From Streptosporangium subroseum (GTDB lineage Bacteria > Actinomycetota > Actinomycetes > Streptosporangiales > Streptosporangiaceae): a stretch of 64,000 nt of DNA. A program made the position numbers and the translations under genes. Every line of letters begins with the position of its first letter. Positions within the stretch are counted from its first letter, which is position 1. Shown here piece by piece: positions 59,239 to 64,000 of this stretch. The stretch lies in the NCBI RefSeq assembly GCF_900188345.1, contig NZ_FZOD01000021.1:85571-149570 (forward strand), in the 5' to 3' direction. The notes under the pieces were generated by a model. That model was given only the letters and a program-made list of their open reading frames with translations. It was not told the DNA's origin and made no database searches.

Positions 59239-61290
59239 TCAGGAGGTCGAGCCGGGGGAGGACGTCAGGTCGTAGACGGTGACGCCGCCGACCGTGGTGG
59301 CGGGGAAGGTGGCGGTGACCCAGGCGGAGATCTGCGAGCCGGCGTTGTTGCCGTTGTTGCCGCGCATCCCGCCGTCGCGGTCACCGATGAAGTAGTGGAT
59401 CTTCTTTTCGGTGACGTACTGCTGGAACCGGGCGAGGGTGGGTGAGGGGTCGCTGCCGTTGAAGCCGCCGATGGGCATGACCGGTCGGCCCGTGGCCAGC
59501 TGGTAGCCGGAAGCGTTCTGCGATCCGATCGCCGCCGCCACCCAGGTGTATGAGCCGGCCCCGTCGCGCAGCAGTGTGACCATGTCCGCGCTGGGGGTGG
59601 AACCGTTGATCAGCCCGCCCATGCCGCCTTGGCCGCCGGTCCGTCCCGCAGCGCCGCGGCCGGCGGCCGGTGCGCCCTGAGCCGTGCCGGGCTGGGCGCC
59701 GCCCGGTGGCATGGCGCCCGGGCGCCGGCCGCGCATCCCATCGGGGCCGCCCATGCCGCCGGGGCCGCCGCGCCCTCCGGGGCCGAAGCCGCCGGCCACG
59801 GCGGGGCCCGCAGAGGGGATGGAGCCGCCGTGCGGGGTGGCCGCGGTGTCCACCGCGTACGCCGCGGGCCCGGCCAGCACCATGGTGAGCGCCAGTGCCG
59901 CCGCCGGAATGGCTCCCCGGGCGGCCATGCGGGTGGGCAGCCGCAGCGATGCCAGCAGCCCTGCGGCCGCGAGCAGTCCACCGGCCAGCACCGCCCAGCG
60001 CAGCCACGGCAGGAAGTCGGTGCTGCGGCCGAGCAGCGTGAACGACCACCAGGACGTGATCGCCACCGCGGCGGCGATGGTCGGCGTGCCCCACCTGGCG
60101 GACCGCCGCCGCCACAGTGTCACCGAGCCCATGCCGACCAGCGCGCCGACGGCCGGGGCGAGGGCGACGGTGTAGTAGGCGTGGAAGATGCCCGCCATGA
60201 AGCTGAACACTCCGGCGGTGAGCAGCAGCCAGGCGCCCCACAGTATGAATCCGGCGCGGGTGCGGTCGGTGCGTGCCGCAGACGCGGTCACGACGAGGCC
60301 CGCGGCCAGCAGGATGAGGGCGGCGGGCAGCAGCCAGGCGACCTGGCCGCCCTGCGCGGCGTCGAACATTCGCGTCCAGCCGACCTCGCCCCAGCCGCGG
60401 CCGGGGCCGCCGCCGACGCTGCCGGTCTCGTCGCCGTTCAGCCGGCCCAGGCCGTTGTAGCCCAGGGTCAGCTCCAGCAGGCTGTTGTTCTGCGAGCCGC
60501 CGATGTAGGGGCGCATCGAGGCGGGGATGAGTTCGACGATGGCGATGTACCAGCCGGCCGAGACGACCAATGCGAGGCCCGCCAGGAGGAGTTGCCCGAT
60601 GCGCCTGCCGAGCTTGGGCGGCCCGGCGATGAGGTAGACCAGTGCGAACACCGGGACGACCAGCAGCGCCTGGAGCATCTTGGTCAGGAAGCCGGAGCCG
60701 ACGAAGATCCCGGCCCACACCAGCCACTTGGTGGCGCCGCTCTCCACCGCCCGGACGGTCGCGTAGGCGCCGGCGACCATGAGCAGCACCAGCAGCGCGT
60801 CGGGGTTGTTGAAGCGGAACATCAGCACCGCGACGGGCGTCAGCGCGGTCGCCGCACCGGCGATCAGGCCCGCCGCCGGGCCGTACCAGCGCCGTACCGT
60901 CGCGAACAGCAGTCCGACGGTGGCGACGCCCATCAGCGCCTGCGGCACCAGCAGGCTCCAGGCGTTGACGCCGAACAATCGCGCCGACAGTCCCATCACC
61001 CACAATGACGCGGGTGTCTTGTCCACCGTGATGGAGTTGGCGGCGTCGGAGGAGCCGAAGAACAACGCCGTCCAGCTCTGCGAGCCGGCCTGTGCCGCCG
61101 CCGAGTAGAAGGCGTTCGCCCAGCCGGAGGCGCCCAGTCCCCACAGGTAGAGCACCGCGGTGGCCCCCAGCAGTGCCAGCAGGGCCGGTCGCACCCAGGC
61201 GCCGTCGTCGGTGCGGCCCCGTAACCACCTCCGTGCCACCGCCGCGGAGGGGGATCGATGGGCCGGTGTCGCGGACAGTGTCGAGGTCAT
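59239..61290 (-). CDS. GT39-type (ArnT-like) membrane glycosyltransferase
   Basis: The 683-residue protein has about 11-12 helices and the PMT/ArnT-like first loop (LGASGWANAFYSAAAQAGSQ, then ITVDKTPASLWVMGLSARLF at about 86-105, acidic Asp in DKTP). A Gly/Met-rich linker (GPGGRGGPGGMGGPDGMRGR) comes before a C-terminal extracytoplasmic domain (IGSQNASGYQLATGRPVMPI). It probably transfers a sugar from polyprenyl phosphate to an external acceptor. ATG 61290 has two tandem AAGGAC ribosome-binding sites. It lies downstream of the two-component system that probably controls it. Confidence 0.88.
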   Translation of the reverse strand: MTSTLSATPAHRSPSAAVARRWLRGRTDDGAWVRPALLALLGATAVLYLWGLGASGWANAFYSAAAQAGSQSWTALFFGSSDAANSITVDKTPASLWVMGLSARLFGVNAWSLLVPQALMGVATVGLLFATVRRWYGPAAGLIAGAATALTPVAVLMFRFNNPDALLVLLMVAGAYATVRAVESGATKWLVWAGIFVGSGFLTKMLQALLVVPVFALVYLIAGPPKLGRRIGQLLLAGLALVVSAGWYIAIVELIPASMRPYIGGSQNNSLLELTLGYNGLGRLNGDETGSVGGGPGRGWGEVGWTRMFDAAQGGQVAWLLPAALILLAAGLVVTASAARTDRTRAGFILWGAWLLLTAGVFSFMAGIFHAYYTVALAPAVGALVGMGSVTLWRRRSARWGTPTIAAAVAITSWWSFTLLGRSTDFLPWLRWAVLAGGLLAAAGLLASLRLPTRMAARGAIPAAALALTMVLAGPAAYAVDTAATPHGGSIPSAGPAVAGGFGPGGRGGPGGMGGPDGMRGRRPGAMPPGGAQPGTAQGAPAAGRGAAGRTGGQGGMGGLINGSTPSADMVTLLRDGAGSYTWVAAAIGSQNASGYQLATGRPVMPIGGFNGSDPSPTLARFQQYVTEKKIHYFIGDRDGGMRGNNGNNAGSQISAWVTATFPATTVGGVTVYDLTSSPGSTS

Positions 61291-61318
61291 CGGTGCGTCC
61301 TTTCGTCGGTGCGTCCTT
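61291..61318 (-). repeat. Tandem duplication covering the GT39 ribosome-binding site
   Basis: Two perfect 12-bp copies (AAGGACGCACCG on the coding strand) are spaced by 4 bp (16-bp period). Each has a Shine-Dalgarno AAGGAC; the downstream copy is followed by ATGA (start) and the upstream one by ACGA. Confidence 0.85.
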
Positions 61319-61349
61319 GAGAACTTTCGGCCGTCGGCCTGTCCGCGTC

Positions 61350-61376
61350 TTGTGGCGTCGCTGTGCACCGCCTGTG
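61350..61376 (-). promoter_or_regulatory. Triple direct repeat CACAG-N6-CACAG-N6-CACAA before GT39
   Basis: This is the same three-pentamer, 11-bp-period array as upstream of the GT2-GtrA gene, here ending 59 bp before the start codon. A weaker similar pair is at 61539-61565. The region 61319-61599 has no gene. Confidence 0.7.
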
Positions 61377-61599
61377 AGGCTGATCCACGGTTGCGGCCGG
61401 GCTCGGTCCTGCGACCGGCCGGGGACGGCTGACCCGCTGCTCCTCACGGGGGTCTGACACGACGGATCCCCGCGGGCGGTGTGGCGCATCAGCCCGCGCG
61501 GCCGGGCTTGAGGCTGGGCGAATGCCAGGAGTTCCCAACGGTGCGTGCGCTGTCCCCGCCCTGTGAACGGATTGCGGCCGCTCGAGTTCTCCAGGCCCG

Positions 61600-63162
61600 T
61601 CAGCGGGTGTTCTGCGGCAGATCCCGGTTTCCGGAAGGCTCTGCCGGAGGTGCTGATCCGCTGGGGGACAGGGGTAGCCGGACGGTGAACCGGGTGCGGC
61701 CCGGCACGCTGTCGACCTCCACGCTCCCGCCCTGTGCGCCGATCACCGCGTGCACGATGGACAGCCCGAGGCCGGTGCTGCCGGCCGCCCGGGAGCGCGA
61801 GTTGTCGCCGCGGGCGAACCGCTCGAAGATGTGCGCCAGCAGCTCGGCCGGGATGCCGGGGCCGGCGTCGGCGACCCGTAGCGTGGCCTGCCCGGCGGAG
61901 GCGGTGACGCTGATCGTGACGGGGGTTCCCTCGGGGGTGTGCACGCGCGCGTTGGTGAGCAGGTTGGCCAGCACCTGCTGCAGCCGCGCCGAGTCGCCGG
62001 TGACCATGACCGGTTCATCGGGCAGGTCCAGCCGCCAGTCGTGATGCGGGCCGGCGGCGTAGGCGTCGCTGACCGCGTCGACCGTCAGCATCGTCAGGTC
62101 GACGGGTCCGTGCGCGAGGGGCCGGCCCGCGTCCAGGCGGGCCAGCAGCAGCAGGTCCTCCACCAGGGCGGTCATCCGCTGCGCTTCGGACTCCACCCGG
62201 CGCAGCATGTGGGCCACGTCGGGCGGTACGGGCTGCCTGCTGCGGCGGCTCAACTCGGCGTAGCCGCGGATCGCCGCCAGCGGGGTGCGCAGTTCGTGGC
62301 TGGCGTCGGCCACGAACTGGCGTACCTGCGTCTCGCTGGCGTGCCGGGCCTCCAGCGCGCTGCCGACGTGCTCCAGCATCCGGTTCAGCGCCGCGCCGAC
62401 CTGGCCGACCTCGGTGCGGATGTCGGCGTCGCCCTCGGCGACGCGCTGCGGAAGTTCCACCTCGCCGCGGTCGAGGGTCAGCTGCGACACCCGGGTGGCG
62501 GTGGCCGCCACCCGTGACAGCGGCCGCAGCGCTCGCCGTACGATCACCACGCCGGCGTAGCCCACCGCCAGCAGCACGAGCACGGTGACTCCGCCCACGA
62601 CGCCGGCCACCAGGTAGAGCGTCTCCTGGGTCTCGGCCAGCGGCAGCCCGGTGATCAGCACCGCGCCGTCGGGCATGCCGCGCGCCACCAGGCGGTAGTC
62701 GCCCAGGTCGCCGAGGTCGTAGCTGTGCGGCGCGGTGCCCACCGGCACGCTCAGCAGTGTCGCGTTCAGCGCGCCGACGTCGGGCTGCGGCTGTCCCCGC
62801 TCCACCAGCACGTCGCTGTTGACGACGACGCCCCGGCAGGTTCGTGCCGCGAGGGTGCCGATGATCTGGCCCGGTGGGAAGCCGCGCTCCCGTGGCTGCG
62901 TGCAGTCGGGCTTGTTCGGCGCCGCGCCGAGAGGCGCCGGGGGTTCGAAGGTGCGCGGTGCCCGGCTTGCCGCCGCCGTCAGCTGGTCGTCGACGCGACC
63001 GTAGAGCACCTTGTTCAGCGTCACCTCGGTGGTCACCCCGACGACGAGGAACGCCAGTGCCGGCAAGATGACCATCGCCGCGACCAGGCGGGCCCGCAGC
63101 GACCGGCTCGATGGTCCCCACCGGCGGCTGATGCGGGGCTTATTCGCCGGGTCTGAGGACAT
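61600..63162 (-). CDS. Two-component sensor histidine kinase
   Basis: The 520-residue protein has TM1 at about 27-47, an extracytoplasmic sensor of about 140 residues (with Cys pair PDCTQ and RTCRG), TM2 at about 190-212, HAMP, HisKA with FVADASHELRTPLAAIRGYA (His about 288) and HATPase_c (VLANLLTNARVHTPEGTPVT, ADAGPGIPAELLAHIFERFA, GSTGLGLSIVHAVIGAQGGS). It phosphorylates the response regulator it overlaps by 23 bp. It resembles TrcS/MprB-like kinases. Confidence 0.93.
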   Translation of the reverse strand: MSSDPANKPRISRRWGPSSRSLRARLVAAMVILPALAFLVVGVTTEVTLNKVLYGRVDDQLTAAASRAPRTFEPPAPLGAAPNKPDCTQPRERGFPPGQIIGTLAARTCRGVVVNSDVLVERGQPQPDVGALNATLLSVPVGTAPHSYDLGDLGDYRLVARGMPDGAVLITGLPLAETQETLYLVAGVVGGVTVLVLLAVGYAGVVIVRRALRPLSRVAATATRVSQLTLDRGEVELPQRVAEGDADIRTEVGQVGAALNRMLEHVGSALEARHASETQVRQFVADASHELRTPLAAIRGYAELSRRSRQPVPPDVAHMLRRVESEAQRMTALVEDLLLLARLDAGRPLAHGPVDLTMLTVDAVSDAYAAGPHHDWRLDLPDEPVMVTGDSARLQQVLANLLTNARVHTPEGTPVTISVTASAGQATLRVADAGPGIPAELLAHIFERFARGDNSRSRAAGSTGLGLSIVHAVIGAQGGSVEVDSVPGRTRFTVRLPLSPSGSAPPAEPSGNRDLPQNTR

Positions 63163-63877
63163 ATCCCGCCCCGCGCAACGTGTGGATCATCGGTGCCCGG
63201 CCGGCGTCGATCTTCTTTCGCAGGTAGGAGATGTACAGCTCCACCACGTTCGCCTGGCCGCCGAAGTCGTAGTTCCATACCCGGTCCAGGATCTGTGCCT
63301 TGCTGAGCACCCGCCGCGGGTTGCGCATCAAAAAGCGCAGCAGCTCGAACTCGGTGGCCGTCAAAGTGATCAGCTCGCCGTCTCGCCGGACCTCGTGGCT
63401 GTCCTCGTCCAGGGTCAGGCCGCCGATGACGAGCTGGGAGCCGGGGCTCAGCTCCGAGCGGGCGGTGCGGCGCATCAGCCCGCGCAGCCGGGCCACGACC
63501 TCTTCGAGGCTGAACGGCTTGGTGACGTAGTCATCGCCGCCCGCCGTCAGGCCGGTGATCCGGTCTTCCAGGGAGTCTTTGGCGGTCAGGAACAGCACCG
63601 GCACATCCGAGGTCTCCGCGCGTAGCCGCCGCAGCACCTCCAGGCCGTCGATGTCGGGCAGCATCACGTCGAGCACGACGGCGTCGGGCCGGAAGTCGCG
63701 TGCGGTCCGGACGGCGCTCAGGCCGTCGCCGGCGCTGCGCACCTCCCAGCCCTCGTAGCGCAGCGCCATCGTCAGCAGCTCCGCCAGCGTGGGCTCGTCG
63801 TCGACCACCAGCACCCGTACGGGGCTGCCGTCCGGCCGGCGCATCGGCCCGCGGGTCTGCGCGTTCGCCATCGTCAT
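63140..63877 (-). CDS. OmpR/PhoB-family response regulator
   Basis: The 245-residue protein has a receiver domain (VRVLVVDDEPTLAELLTMAL, phospho-Asp in DAVVLDVMLPDIDGL about 70, Lys in DDYVTKPFSLEEVV) and a C-terminal winged helix (LTATEFELLRFLMRNPRRVL, VVELYISYLRKKID). ATG 63877 (GTG 63880 also possible) places its repeats 34 bp away, the same distance as in the GT2-GtrA promoter. It likely regulates itself and the two glycosyltransferase genes. Confidence 0.93.
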   Translation of the reverse strand: MTMANAQTRGPMRRPDGSPVRVLVVDDEPTLAELLTMALRYEGWEVRSAGDGLSAVRTARDFRPDAVVLDVMLPDIDGLEVLRRLRAETSDVPVLFLTAKDSLEDRITGLTAGGDDYVTKPFSLEEVVARLRGLMRRTARSELSPGSQLVIGGLTLDEDSHEVRRDGELITLTATEFELLRFLMRNPRRVLSKAQILDRVWNYDFGGQANVVELYISYLRKKIDAGRAPMIHTLRGAGYVLRPGE

Positions 63878-63910
63878 CACCCGATCATCAGCGGCGAAGC
63901 TGTCGGCATC

Positions 63911-63937
63911 CTTTTCACATCCTGTGTATCACCTGTG
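63911..63937 (-). promoter_or_regulatory. CACAG-N6-CACAG direct repeats before the response regulator
   Basis: There are two exact CACAG pentamers with 11-bp period and a degenerate third (AAAAG). The array lies 34 bp from the ATG at 63877, as for the GT2-GtrA gene, and fits autoregulation by the OmpR-type protein. The last bases, 63938-64000, hold nothing else. Confidence 0.6.
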
Positions 63938-64000
63938 CGAATGCGGGCGCACGATCGCATCGGGTGCCCGTGGCCTGCCGGCGCCACCGGCATGGCGCCG

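Noticed and set aside
61539..61565. Further CTGTC-N6-CTGTG pair upstream of GT39
   Set aside because: Same 11-bp period, but one pentamer deviates and the third is poor; listed only as a possible secondary site.

Overview
The window is high-GC, densely packed actinobacterial chromosome. It has many GTG and TTG starts, ATGA/GTGA stop-start overlaps and RskA-type anti-sigma control, and it is rich in one-component regulators (TetR, MarR, XRE, WYL, DeoR, ArsR, LysR, MerR). The gene content fits a Streptosporangiales-type soil actinomycete (Streptosporangium/Nonomuraea-like); this placement is inferred from style and content, not from a marker gene. No rRNA, tRNA or CRISPR array was seen.

Layout. 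1-5 kb: DeoR (cut by the window edge) and WYL regulators, an unknown protein, and a quinone-oxidoreductase/TetR divergent pair. 5-11.3 kb: sigK-rskA, divergent from an exported DUF4331 protein, a TPR protein and a NicO-type metal exporter with a His-rich loop. 11.5-19.6 kb: mixed enzymes, including a multicopper oxidase lipoprotein with a small membrane partner, a serine hydrolase, a DUF1348/TetR pair and an XRE regulator. 19.9-32 kb: a carbohydrate island made of a two-permease ribose-type ABC importer that begins with a translated leader peptide, a secreted GH5-like/ricin-lectin glycanase, then UxaA-family dehydratase, SMP-30 lactonase and two SDRs in ATGA-overlapped order, a collapsed glycolate/lactate-oxidase remnant, and a LysR regulator. 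32-43 kb: a secreted Cys/Gly/His peptide, XdhC-type, Dps-like, MarR, lactonase-like MBL, a DHFR-like gene inside an apparent transposed cassette, MFS, AKR, alcohol dehydrogenase, SDR and MarR. 43-50 kb: an RND pump, purB, a GNAT protein and a DUF4037 protein. 50-53 kb: a MerR/imine-reductase deletion junction and an ArsR/oxidoreductase pair. 53.8-64 kb: an ABC exporter, a GT2-GtrA glycosyltransferase, a frameshifted MFS gene, a GT39 glycosyltransferase, and a sensor kinase/OmpR-type regulator.

The most distinctive non-genic signals are these. (1) A 1,155-bp segment at 36870-38024 is bounded by 65-bp inverted repeats starting GGGG and by 5-bp TGTAC direct repeats. A third copy of the repeat stands alone at 57198, near a serine-recombinase relic. 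(2) A structured element of 66-70 bp occurs twice (36751 and 53262), with a weak third core at 1741. (3) Direct repeats with an 11-bp period (CACAG-N6-CACAG) lie upstream of the response regulator, the GT39 gene and the GT2-GtrA gene, suggesting a small local regulon. (4) Several genes are decayed by deletion or frameshift. No clearly new multi-gene defence or biosynthetic system was recognised.
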